Part shown: piece after piece, positions 1 through 6,504 of the stretch
How positions within the stretch are numbered: position 1 is the first letter of the stretch
Layout of the letters: each line of letters opens with the position of its first letter
NCBI GenBank assembly: GCA_037442385.1
Contig: JBBIQJ010000105.1
Location: 1-9,029, forward strand
DNA length: 9,029 nt
Direction of reading: 5' to 3'
Source of the DNA: LDYB01 sp037442385
Lineage (GTDB): Bacteria > Armatimonadota > Fimbriimonadia > Fimbriimonadales > GBS-DC
Program-made: the position numbers and the translations under genes
Notes under the pieces: model-generated
The model's input: the letters and a program-made list of their open reading frames with translations, nothing else
The model's database searches: none
What the model was told of the DNA's origin: nothing

Positions 1-1
1 A

Positions 2-718
2 CCCCAGATCCCTAGAAATCTTATTTTGCGCTACACTCAGCCAGATGATCTTGTCTTGGATCCTATGGTCGGTAGTGGCACGACGATGGTGGAATGTCGT
101 CTTCTGGGCAGAAATGGGATAGGCGTCGACATCAACTATAACTCTCTCATGGTTGCCTTCGACAGACTCAACTTTGAACCTGTAAACCTCTATGAGGAAT
201 TGCCACCTGCCTCCATACGGCTCTTTCATGGGGATGCCCGACGCCTGAACCTTATAGAGAGCGAGTCTGTTGATTTCATAGCGACACACCCGCCTTACGC
301 AGGAATTATTCGCTACTCAAAAAGTGAGCCGGTAGAGGGCGACCTCTCCCAAATGCGCTCGGTGGGTCATTTCCTTGACGCGATGGAACAGATCGCACGA
401 GAATGCTACCGTGTCCTGAAACCAAACAAGCATTGTGCTATTCTGGTCGGGGATACACGCCGACACAAGCACTATGTGCCGATTGCCTTCTGGACGATGG
501 AGCGGTTTCTGAGAGCAGGATTCATCTTGCGCGAGGATATTGTTAAAGTACAGTGGAACATGAAGTCAACACGTGAACGATGGAGCAAGGGTAAAGCGCG
601 CGATTTCTTGCTTATCTATCATGAGCATCTTTTCGTCTTTCGTAAACCTGATGTAAACGAAAAAACAAACCAGTTTAAGTGGAGTATGCAAAATGGGGCA
701 ACCAGCCATCTTGAGTGA
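2..718 (+). CDS. DNA methyltransferase (N4-cytosine/N6-adenine type), 5' end outside window
   Basis: Predicted SAM-dependent DNA methyltransferase acting on an exocyclic amino group of a base. The frame is open from the first codons in the window, where a phrase reading PQIPRNLILRYTQPDD leads into motif I (DPMVGSGTT, about positions 59-85). The TTG at 26 is therefore not the real start, and the N-terminus lies upstream. Next come the acidic SAM-ribose motif (GIGVDIN), then a catalytic motif IV written THPPY rather than the usual DPPY/SPPY, then a CYRVLKP-type strand and a C-terminal DFLLIYHEHLFVFRKP segment. The motif order I then IV is the reverse of the second methyltransferase at 7159, so the two are different classes. 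It overlaps the next gene by 26 bp, which suggests co-translation. Base composition is AT-richer than the central genes, consistent with an accessory restriction-modification origin. The class is firm; the target site and whether a cognate nuclease exists are unknown. Confidence 0.88.
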   Translation, partial: PQIPRNLILRYTQPDDLVLDPMVGSGTTMVECRLLGRNGIGVDINYNSLMVAFDRLNFEPVNLYEELPPASIRLFHGDARRLNLIESESVDFIATHPPYAGIIRYSKSEPVEGDLSQMRSVGHFLDAMEQIARECYRVLKPNKHCAILVGDTRRHKHYVPIAFWTMERFLRAGFILREDIVKVQWNMKSTRERWSKGKARDFLLIYHEHLFVFRKPDVNEKTNQFKWSMQNGATSHLE

Positions 719-1274
719 ACGGAAAGCAGACAAAGCCCTCCCTTCTTTCTGGGTATCCATCGGGTATATACTGCGCCGCTGGATGCTCAAGCTGGCAGGC
801 ATCACTATCATTCACCGAACTCAAACGGGGGTAGAGATTGCGGTTAAGCCTGGCGAAAAGCCGCAATCTCCTTATGATTTCGTCGTGCAGTATAGAGAAC
901 CTGGTAAACGCTGGCGAACTCCTAAACATATTCATCTGGTTGTAGAGCTTTATGTCAAAGAAGTGTACAATAAACAGCTGACGCACCAGATGCGCGATCA
1001 TCTACTTCAGGTTTTTCAAGAGGTAAAGCCCATTACCCAATATCCTCCTTCATTGCAAGTCTATCAACCTGCTCATGTCATCCCTTTTAAGGAGTTGGAC
1101 GCTGTTGGCGAATTTAGCGTGGAGTTCCTGCTTGTAGTTAGCGAGCTGATCTTTATACAAGAGAAAACGAACTATCCGGAAGGATCCCTAACATACGAAT
1201 TGTACCGGGACTTTGGGCAAAAAGACCGCTTTTCCGTTGTTCACAAGGCGACCTATCGGGGGCAGAGGTTCTAA
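693..1274 (+). CDS. Hypothetical protein, methyltransferase partner (candidate restriction endonuclease)
   Basis: A 193-residue soluble protein of unproven function. The ATG at 693 has a GGAG ribosome site at 681-684 and lies inside the 3' end of the methyltransferase gene, so the two are almost certainly one operon. There is no signal peptide or convincing membrane segment. Visible landmarks are a PYDFVVQY strand (residues 60-67), a basic/aromatic RWRTPKHIHLVVELYVK block (73-89) and an acidic helix ending ELIFIQEKTNYP (151-162). From memory, an RTPKHIH-like block recurs in uncharacterised proteins beside methyltransferases of this type; I could not verify this. By position it is the obvious candidate for the cognate restriction enzyme, but no clean PD-(D/E)xK or HNH motif can be read: PYD(62) with E85...K89 is only a loose fit. 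It could equally be a specificity or regulatory partner. Base composition matches the upstream gene, not mgtE. Confidence 0.7.
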   Translation: MGQPAILSERKADKALPSFWVSIGYILRRWMLKLAGITIIHRTQTGVEIAVKPGEKPQSPYDFVVQYREPGKRWRTPKHIHLVVELYVKEVYNKQLTHQMRDHLLQVFQEVKPITQYPPSLQVYQPAHVIPFKELDAVGEFSVEFLLVVSELIFIQEKTNYPEGSLTYELYRDFGQKDRFSVVHKATYRGQRF

Positions 1275-1336
1275 CGGGTGGGTTCTCGATAGGCTTCTGC
1301 AGGTAGGAGTAGATAAGGTATCCTTTAACCCACCCG
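1275..1336 (+). repeat. Inverted repeat in the mgtE leader
   Basis: A perfect 10-bp inverted repeat, CGGGTGGGTT at 1275-1284 and AACCCACCCG at 1327-1336, is separated by 42 nt. It starts directly after the stop codon of the upstream gene and ends 5 nt before the GGAGG ribosome site of mgtE. A smaller AAGG/CCTT hairpin lies just inside the right arm (about 1316-1326). It could be a transcript hairpin closing off the upstream operon, a leader structure affecting mgtE translation, or an operator. There is no T-run, so a classical intrinsic terminator is unlikely, and it is too short to be a standard M-box Mg2+ riboswitch. Confidence 0.4.
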
Positions 1337-1354
1337 ATCCCGGAGGCGCTGCCC

Positions 1355-2725
1355 ATGCAAGAGCGAACCGCTGCCCTCGCTGAACAGATTCGAGAAGCCC
1401 TGCAGACTCCAGACGGCAGTCTGGCGCGGCTGGCAGAGGAGATTCCCCCCCAGGACCTCGCCGAAGCGCTGAGCCTGCTGGAAGACCCCGCCCAGCAGGC
1501 GCTCGCGCTCGTGCAGCTGGACGAGGCGCAAGCCTCGGAAGTGCTGGACTATCTGGAGCCGGTGGTGGTGGAACAGATTTTTGAGCATATCCCCACAGAA
1601 AAAGCCGCCCGCCTGCTCTCCGAGCTGCCCGCCGACGACGCCGCGCAGATTCTGGAACAGTTAGAGGAGGAAAAAGCAGAGGCGCTCCTGAGCCAGATGG
1701 CGCCTCCCGAAGCCCGCGACGTGCGTGAGCTGCTTGAATATCCCCCCAACACTGCAGGGCGCCTCATGGTGCGCCAGTATGTGCGCGTGCGCCCTGAATG
1801 GACCGTCGAGCAAACCCTCGACTACCTGCGCCAGGTAGGACCCGACATTGAAACGATCTATTACCTCTATGTTGTGGACACACGCCAGCGGCTGGTGGGC
1901 GTCTGTTCGCTCCGTGAGGTGGTTCTTGCAGACCCCAGCAAGCGCATCGAGCAGATTATGGAAACCGATCTTGTGGTGGTGCATCCCGAAACCGACCAGG
2001 AAGAGGTCGCCTCCCTGCTCTCTAAATATGACCTGCTCGCTGTGCCCGTCGTGGACGAGCTGGGGCGCATGCTGGGAATCGTGACCATCGACGATGTGGT
2101 GGATATTCTAGTTAGCGAGAGCACGGAAGATGTGTTGAAACTGGGAGGCGTGGAAGCAACGGAAGAACCCTACCTCACGCAAAGCCCCTGGGATCTGGTG
2201 CGTAAGCGCGTGCGCTGGCTGATTTTGCTGTTCCTCGCCGAGCGACTCACGGGCACGGTGCTACGCCACTACGACGAGGAAATCCAGCAGTTCAGCGCAC
2301 TGGCGTGGTTCATACCCTTATTGATAGGCACGGGCGGAAACGCCGGTTCGCAAACTACCACCACCATCACCCGTGCGCTCGCGCTGGGCGAGGTGCGCCT
2401 GAATCAGGTGCTGAAAGTGATGGGGCGCGAGATGCTCACAGGGCTTTTGCTGGGACTGATGATAGGGGGGATTGGGGTTTTAAACGCCTTTATCTGGTCG
2501 GGCACGCTCACCTCCTTGGAGCGTCTCCATCTAGCGTTTACCGTGGGATTGGCGCAGATGGCGATTATCACGATGGCGACTACCATTGGGGCGATGCTTC
2601 CGTTGCTGGCAAAACGGCTGAATATAGACCCGGCGGTGATGTCCGCGCCTTTTATCACGACCCTGATTGACGCGGCGGGACTGCTCCTCTACTTCTGGAT
2701 CGCCAAGCTCATTATCTTCGCTTAG
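1355..2725 (+). CDS. mgtE: Magnesium transporter MgtE
   Basis: Inner-membrane Mg2+ channel/transporter that imports Mg2+ and is gated by cytosolic Mg2+. The 456 residues match the family's usual length and domain order. An acidic superhelical N-domain covers about residues 1-130 (ELPADDAAQILEQL repeats), ending with the conserved YPPNTAGRLM segment. A CBS pair follows (about 135-255, with LYVVD...LVGVCSL and VPVVDELGRMLGIVTIDD). A connecting helix leads to a C-terminal membrane domain of about five helices (285-456). Family pore signatures are present: GTGGNAGSQ at 325-333, DPAVMSAPFITT starting at D425, and the pore-lining acid in TTLIDAAG at D439. The ATG at 1355 is supported by GGAGG at 1342-1346. 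The gene ends inside the 3' end of the convergent glycosyltransferase gene. GC-rich codon use matches the central genes, so it belongs to the core chromosome. Confidence 0.97.
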   Translation: MQERTAALAEQIREALQTPDGSLARLAEEIPPQDLAEALSLLEDPAQQALALVQLDEAQASEVLDYLEPVVVEQIFEHIPTEKAARLLSELPADDAAQILEQLEEEKAEALLSQMAPPEARDVRELLEYPPNTAGRLMVRQYVRVRPEWTVEQTLDYLRQVGPDIETIYYLYVVDTRQRLVGVCSLREVVLADPSKRIEQIMETDLVVVHPETDQEEVASLLSKYDLLAVPVVDELGRMLGIVTIDDVVDILVSESTEDVLKLGGVEATEEPYLTQSPWDLVRKRVRWLILLFLAERLTGTVLRHYDEEIQQFSALAWFIPLLIGTGGNAGSQTTTTITRALALGEVRLNQVLKVMGREMLTGLLLGLMIGGIGVLNAFIWSGTLTSLERLHLAFTVGLAQMAIITMATTIGAMLPLLAKRLNIDPAVMSAPFITTLIDAAGLLLYFWIAKLIIFA

Positions 2726-3476
2726 TGTCTCGCAACACGCGCCAGACGAATCGGGGCAGGTTGCGCACTTTTTTGATTTTACGCGGGTCCTGAATCAGAC
2801 GCCAGAGCCACTCCAACCCGCTCTGCTGGAGCCATCGGGGAGCGCGCTTGACCACGCCCGCATAGACATCGAAGCTGCCGCCGACACCAATCATCACGGG
2901 CGTGTTCAGCACCTGACGATGACGATATGCCCACTTCTCCTGTCGGGGCATCCCCATCGCAATCAGCAGCACATCGGGGCGCGCCGCGCGAATCTGGGCA
3001 ATCACTTCCGGCTCCTGTTCGGCAGAAAAGTAGCCGTGATGCACTCCCACGATTTGCGCTCGCGGGAACTGGCGGAGCAGGTTTTCTCGCGCGCGCTCGG
3101 CGACTCCCGGCGCCGCCCCCAGAAAGAAGAGCCGATATCCCCGTTCGTGGCTCAATCGGGTGAGATGCCACACCATGTCCACCCCTGAAACCCTTTCGGG
3201 GAATGGCTGACCACTATGGCGCCCCGCCCATAGCAATCCTGCGCCGTCGGGCGTTACCAGAGCCGCCTCCGTCATCAGCTGGTGAAACTCGGGGTCGTTT
3301 AGGGCAATCAATATCGCGTTCGCATCGGCGGTAATCACCAGATGCGGAGTCCGGGTGGCAATCAGTTGCTCTATCGTGCGCAACGCCTGCTCCATGCGCA
3401 CGCGGTGCACAGGCACACCCAGAATCGTCGCCTGCTCCAGCTGTTCCTGGTGCGGAACCGCCACCGCGCTTTCCAT
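2712..3476 (-). CDS. WecG/TagA/CpsF family glycosyltransferase (GT26)
   Basis: Transfers a sugar, typically N-acetylmannosamine(uronate), from a UDP-sugar to a lipid-linked GlcNAc in synthesis of wall polymers or exopolysaccharide; it acts at the cytoplasmic face of the membrane. The 254 residues fit the family. Signatures in order are VITADAN (T49), TPDGAGLLWAGR (D77), RVSGVD, FFLGAAPGVAE, GVHHGYF, MGMPRQEKW (Q179), GVGGSFDVYAG, KRAPRWLQQSGLEWLWRL and a basic C-terminal tail. The spacing T49-D77-Q179 equals the T37-D65-Q167 active-site spacing I recall for Thermoanaerobacter TagA. The basic tail (KIKKVRNLPRFVWR) resembles the family's membrane-association appendage. The ATG at 3476 was chosen because the frame upstream runs antisense through fliI and loses all family similarity; a GTG at codon 5 is an alternative. 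It is divergent from fliI and converges on mgtE with a 14-bp overlap. The exact polymer cannot be told, so no gene symbol is given. Confidence 0.93.
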   Translation of the reverse strand: MESAVAVPHQEQLEQATILGVPVHRVRMEQALRTIEQLIATRTPHLVITADANAILIALNDPEFHQLMTEAALVTPDGAGLLWAGRHSGQPFPERVSGVDMVWHLTRLSHERGYRLFFLGAAPGVAERARENLLRQFPRAQIVGVHHGYFSAEQEPEVIAQIRAARPDVLLIAMGMPRQEKWAYRHRQVLNTPVMIGVGGSFDVYAGVVKRAPRWLQQSGLEWLWRLIQDPRKIKKVRNLPRFVWRVLRDTKRR

Positions 3477-3535
3477 AACGCTATAAGGATACCCGCTCCA
3501 GCCAAACCGCTGGCACGCCGAAAATCTTCTATGGG
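3477..3535. promoter_or_regulatory. Divergent intergenic region between the glycosyltransferase gene and fliI
   Basis: These 59 bp separate two divergent start codons, so any promoters for both directions must lie here or inside the genes. A TATAAG hexamer occurs at 3482-3487 on the plus strand, without a good -35 partner. No sigma-28 type consensus is visible. Neither start codon has a strong Shine-Dalgarno sequence. The region is called from gene arrangement only. Confidence 0.3.
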
Positions 3536-4864
3536 ATGGCGATTGACTGGCAGCGGTTGCGCGAACGGGTGCGTCGATGCGATTCTGTGCGTGTGAACGG
3601 ACGCGTGCTGGGCGCGGTTGGGTTAATGATCGAGTCGCAGGGTCCCCCCGCTCGTCTGGGCGAAATCTGCCTGATTGAGCGGGGACGCCATGCGACGCCT
3701 CTGCCTGTGGAGGTGGTCGGCTTTCGGCAGGGGCGCACTCTGCTGATGCCTTTGGGACCGCTGGAAGGCGTGGAACCCAACAGTGAAGTGATTCCCACAC
3801 GCCGTTCTGCGGAGGTGGGCGTGGGTGAAAGCCTGCTGGGGCGCGTGCTGGATGGTCTCGGCAATCCGATAGACGGCAAGGCTGACCCCCCGTGTGTCCA
3901 GCGGTATCCGCTGGTGGCGGAGGCGCCCTCAGCGCTGGAGCGCCCTCCGTTGCGCACGCCGCTCCCCACAGGCGTGCGGGCAATTGATGCGTTGCTCACC
4001 TGCGCCCAGGGACAGCGCATCGGAATCTTCGCTGGAAGCGGCGTCGGCAAAAGCACTCTGATGGGCATGCTTGCCCGGCATGCCAGCGCCGAAGTGAATG
4101 TGATTGCCCTGATTGGAGAGCGCGGGCGCGAGGTGCGGGAGTTTATTGAAGACAGCCTCGGCGAAGAGGGGCTGAAGCGCTCCGTGTTGGTGGTGGCGAC
4201 CTCCGACCAGCCCGCGATTGTGCGTCAGAAGTGTGCCTTCACTGCCACCGCGATTGCCGAATATTTCCGTAATCAGGGCAAGCAGGTGCTGCTGATGATG
4301 GACTCTCTGACGCGCTTGGCGATGGCACAACGCGAAATCGGGCTTTCGGCGGGCGAGCCGCCCTCCGCACGCGGTTATACCCCCTCGGTGTTTGCCCTGA
4401 TGCCCCGCCTGTTGGAACGCGCAGGCACCAGCGCGCGCGGCAGCATCACTGCCTTCTATACCGTGCTGGTGGACGCCGACGACATGAACGACCCGATTGC
4501 CGACACCGCGCGCGCCATTCTGGACGGACATATCGTGCTTTCTCGCGCCCTGACTCAGCGGGGGCACTATCCTCCCATTGATGGGCTTGCCAGTCTTTCG
4601 CGCGTGATGCCCAACATCGTGGCGCCAGAACATCAGCGCCGCGCGAACCTACTGCGACGCATGCTCGCCGCCTATCGCGACGCCGAAGACCTGATTATGA
4701 TCGGCGCCTATCAGAAAGGCACAAACCCCATCGTGGACCTCGCTATGGAACGCATGCCTGCCATTCGCGCTTTTCTGCAGCAAACGCCTGCTGAGCATAC
4801 GCCGTTTGAGGAGACCCTAAAGCAATTGACCGCCCTGACCGATGATATACCCGACACCCTATGA
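3536..4864 (+). CDS. fliI: Flagellar protein export ATPase FliI
   Basis: Cytoplasmic hexameric ATPase of the flagellar type III export apparatus. It unloads export substrates and chaperones with FliH and FliJ, and is related to the F1 beta subunit. The 442 residues are close to the usual length. An N-terminal beta-barrel spans about 20-100. The Walker A motif GSGVGKS is at 167-173 (K172), GERGREVREF carries the catalytic Glu at 195, and Walker B LLMMD ends at D256. The stretches QREIGLSAGEPPSARGYTPS and LVDADDMNDPIADTAR are diagnostic of the FliI/SctN group. Neighbouring fliJ favours flagellar FliI over an injectisome ATPase. The start at 3536 is the first ATG in frame; the next in-frame stop upstream is at 3476-3478. 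The stop overlaps the fliJ start (ATGA), indicating translational coupling. fliF, fliG and fliH are not in the window. Confidence 0.97.
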   Translation: MAIDWQRLRERVRRCDSVRVNGRVLGAVGLMIESQGPPARLGEICLIERGRHATPLPVEVVGFRQGRTLLMPLGPLEGVEPNSEVIPTRRSAEVGVGESLLGRVLDGLGNPIDGKADPPCVQRYPLVAEAPSALERPPLRTPLPTGVRAIDALLTCAQGQRIGIFAGSGVGKSTLMGMLARHASAEVNVIALIGERGREVREFIEDSLGEEGLKRSVLVVATSDQPAIVRQKCAFTATAIAEYFRNQGKQVLLMMDSLTRLAMAQREIGLSAGEPPSARGYTPSVFALMPRLLERAGTSARGSITAFYTVLVDADDMNDPIADTARAILDGHIVLSRALTQRGHYPPIDGLASLSRVMPNIVAPEHQRRANLLRRMLAAYRDAEDLIMIGAYQKGTNPIVDLAMERMPAIRAFLQQTPAEHTPFEETLKQLTALTDDIPDTL

Positions 4865-5325
4865 GACGCTTTCGGTTTCGCCTGGAGCGCGTGTTGCGCT
4901 ATCGTGAGAGCCGTGAAGAGGCGGCTTACCGCGCGCTTCAAGACGCCATCCGCCAGCGTGTGGAACACGAGTCGGCCATTGATCAGGTGCGGGCGCAGAT
5001 GCGGGCGCTGGCAGAAGCCTCACTCCACCCTGCCGAATGGGTGAAGCGCGAACGCACGCTGATGGCGCTCCAGACACGCCTTGAGCGTTTGCTGGACACG
5101 CTCCCTCTGCTGCAAGAGCAGGAAGCGCATGCCCGCGAGGTGTACCTGCATCTGCGTCGGGAGCGCGAGGCGCTCAGCCGCCTGCGCCAGCGCGCTTATG
5201 AGCAGTTCCAGATTGAGTTACAACGCGCTCTGCAAACCGAGATGGACGAGGTGGTTGCCCTTGCGTATCAGCGAATCGTTCCAGAGAACCCTTCAGCGGA
5301 TTCAGGAAATCCAGACGCGCATTGA
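4861..5325 (+). CDS. fliJ: Flagellar export protein FliJ
   Basis: Small coiled-coil protein that sits in the central pore of the FliI hexamer and couples it to the export gate and to chaperones. The 154 residues match the family length. The start has the typical FliJ opening FRFRLERVLRYRE (residues 4-16), followed by an almost uninterrupted charged helical region rich in Arg, Glu, Gln and Leu to about residue 135, consistent with the two-helix antiparallel coiled coil of the family. The C-terminus (NPSADSGNPDAH) is polar and unstructured. The ATG overlaps the fliI stop by 4 bp. The last 65 bp are shared in another frame with the lytic transglycosylase gene. Identity rests on the N-terminal motif, size, coiled-coil character and position after fliI, since FliJ diverges strongly in sequence. 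Confidence 0.92.
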   Translation: MRRFRFRLERVLRYRESREEAAYRALQDAIRQRVEHESAIDQVRAQMRALAEASLHPAEWVKRERTLMALQTRLERLLDTLPLLQEQEAHAREVYLHLRREREALSRLRQRAYEQFQIELQRALQTEMDEVVALAYQRIVPENPSADSGNPDAH

Positions 5326-5836
5326 GCAAATTCAGGGGCGGCTGCCTCAGGCGAACGCGCCTCAGTTCGCCGAGCTGGTGCCCCCTGTGGGGTTTCCTGC
5401 CAGCAGCGGATTGCCTGCGGACTTTGAGCTGCAACCCACGGGCAACTTCACCCCCCCCTCTTTCCCGCTTGAAGTGCAGCGCTGGGCGCCGCTGGTGGGT
5501 CCGATTGCCCAGCGCTATGGCTTAGACACCGAATTCATCCTGCGCATTATTGAAGCCGAGTCGGGCGGCAACCCGAACGCGGTCTCCCCCAGAGGTGCGA
5601 TTGGGCTAATGCAACTGATGCCCGACACGGCACGAGCGCTAGGGGTTCAAAACCCCTACGATCCCCTGCAGAATATTGAAGGAGGCGTGCGCTATCTGCG
5701 CCACCTGCTGGACCGCTTTGGCGACCGGCGCCTCGCGCTTGCCGCCTATAACGCTGGTCCAGGCAATGTGCAACGCTATGGGGGCGTGCCGCCGTTCCCT
5801 GAAACCATTCGCTATCTGCAGAAGATTCTGGGGTAA
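5261..5836 (+). CDS. Lytic transglycosylase (SLT/GEWL domain), flagellar-cluster associated
   Basis: Cleaves the MurNAc-GlcNAc bond of peptidoglycan to form 1,6-anhydro ends, probably opening the wall for the flagellar rod. The catalytic domain occupies about residues 75-191. IIEAESGGNPNAVS contains the catalytic Glu (E100), then come GAIGLMQLMPDTARALG and the LAAYNAGPGNVQRYGG signature. The N-terminus is a short amphipathic helix (QRIQEIQTRIEQIQGR) followed by a Pro/Phe-rich linker. I chose TTG at 5261 because it has GAGGTGG at 5248-5254 with 6-nt spacing, and no ATG or GTG lies between it and the domain. The frame is open further upstream to 5081, but there it shadows fliJ. No signal peptide is visible from this start, so export might use the flagellar secretion system, as for FlgJ; this is inference. 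It overlaps fliJ by 65 bp, implying coupled translation. Confidence 0.9.
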   Translation: MRISESFQRTLQRIQEIQTRIEQIQGRLPQANAPQFAELVPPVGFPASSGLPADFELQPTGNFTPPSFPLEVQRWAPLVGPIAQRYGLDTEFILRIIEAESGGNPNAVSPRGAIGLMQLMPDTARALGVQNPYDPLQNIEGGVRYLRHLLDRFGDRRLALAAYNAGPGNVQRYGGVPPFPETIRYLQKILG

Positions 5837-5877
5837 GCCTCCTGTTGAAAGTCGCTCGCATGGTTCCTGAATTAGGG

Positions 5878-5883
5878 TATAAT
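5878..5883 (+). promoter_or_regulatory. -10 element of the rpsP operon promoter
   Basis: A perfect TATAAT lies 32 bp before the rpsP start, in the only substantial gap between the flagellar genes and the ribosomal operon (5837-5915). The -35 is weak: the hexamer at the standard 17-bp distance (5855-5860) is CTCGCA. The better-looking TTGAAA at 5845-5850 is 27 bp away, too far for sigma-70 spacing. Initiation about 7 nt downstream of the element would leave a short leader containing the AGGAGG ribosome site at 5899-5904. Confidence 0.6.
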
Positions 5884-5915
5884 ATGCCCTCGACACGCAG
5901 GAGGCGGAAAAACGG

Positions 5916-6194
5916 ATGCTAAAGATACGCTTGATGCGCATAGGGAAAAAGAAGAAACCGTTCTATCGTGTAGTGGTGGCGCCGAGTCAGGCGCCGCGCT
6001 CTGGGCGATTCGTGGAGGTTGTGGGGCATTATAACCCCCTCACCGACCCTGCCCAGGTTCACTTCAACGAGGAGCGTGTGCTATACTGGCTTCGCACCGG
6101 CGCGCAACCCACCGATACGGTGCAACTGCTCCTGGAACGGGCAGGCCTCTGGCAGCAGTTCCAAAATCAGCAGGAATCGAAAGCGGCGCAGTGA
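5916..6194 (+). CDS. rpsP: 30S ribosomal protein S16
   Basis: Structural and assembly protein of the 30S ribosomal subunit that binds 16S rRNA in the body. The 92 residues are typical. The family opening LKIRLMRIGKKKKPFYRVVV is followed by APRSGRFVEVVGHYNP and the conserved WLRTGAQPTDTVQLLL segment, with a short Gln-rich tail. The ATG at 5916 has AGGAGG at 5899-5904; the 11-nt spacing is slightly long. It is first in an operon with khpA and rimM, the standard bacterial arrangement, with TATAAT just upstream. Confidence 0.98.
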   Translation: MLKIRLMRIGKKKKPFYRVVVAPSQAPRSGRFVEVVGHYNPLTDPAQVHFNEERVLYWLRTGAQPTDTVQLLLERAGLWQQFQNQQESKAAQ

Positions 6195-6215
6195 ATAATT
6201 TAAGCGAGGATAGCC

Positions 6216-6497
6216 ATGCTACGAGAGTTCTTAGAGGCATCGGTGCGAGCGCTGGTGGACGATCAGCAGGCGGTCGTGATTGAAGAAGAGCGCAACGGCT
6301 CACGGTTGCGCTACCGAATCATTGTGGCGGAAGGCGACCGCGGGCGCGTGATTGGCAAAAACGGGCGGATTGTGAACGCCCTGCGCACCGTCGCCGAGGC
6401 AGTCGGCGCCAAAAATCGCACCCGCGTGCAGGTCATCGTCGTGACCGACCGCGATTCGGAGACCCCCAGCGCCAGCGAGGAGACCGAAGAGTCCTGA
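6216..6497 (+). CDS. khpA: KH-domain RNA-binding protein KhpA
   Basis: Small RNA-binding protein; family members act with KhpB in cell-size control and with small RNAs in several bacteria. The 93 residues hold one KH domain whose nucleic-acid-binding loop is visible as GRVIGKNGR (residues 43-51, GxxG core IGKNG), preceded by the RYRIIVAEGD strand and followed by a helix and the VQVIVV strand. The acidic Ser/Glu-rich tail (SASEETEES) is probably disordered. GAGGA at 6206-6210 gives 5-nt spacing to the ATG at 6216. The rpsP-khpA-rimM order is the classic context and supports the name. Confidence 0.94.
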   Translation: MLREFLEASVRALVDDQQAVVIEEERNGSRLRYRIIVAEGDRGRVIGKNGRIVNALRTVAEAVGAKNRTRVQVIVVTDRDSETPSASEETEES

Positions 6498-6504
6498 TCT
6501 CGCG

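Noticed and set aside
2305..2670. Frame with a His4 run inside mgtE
   Set aside because: It overlaps the membrane domain of mgtE in another frame; the His run comes from the ACC-rich Thr codons of the pore motif.
3477..3983. Upstream extension of the glycosyltransferase frame to a 423-residue protein
   Set aside because: The added 169 residues run antisense through fliI and are Pro/Arg-rich shadow sequence without family similarity; family length fits the ATG at 3476.
3929..4633. Long minus-strand frame of 234 codons inside fliI
   Set aside because: It lies wholly antisense to a clear fliI; its His/Gly/Ala-rich composition is what GC-rich coding DNA gives in a shadow frame.
5081..5260. Longer N-terminus for the lytic transglycosylase
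   Set aside because: This stretch is fliJ read in another frame, rich in Cys, Trp and Arg; the TTG at 5261 has the good ribosome site.
5845..5850. TTGAAA as -35 of the rpsP promoter
   Set aside because: It is 27 bp from TATAAT; normal spacing is 16-18 bp.
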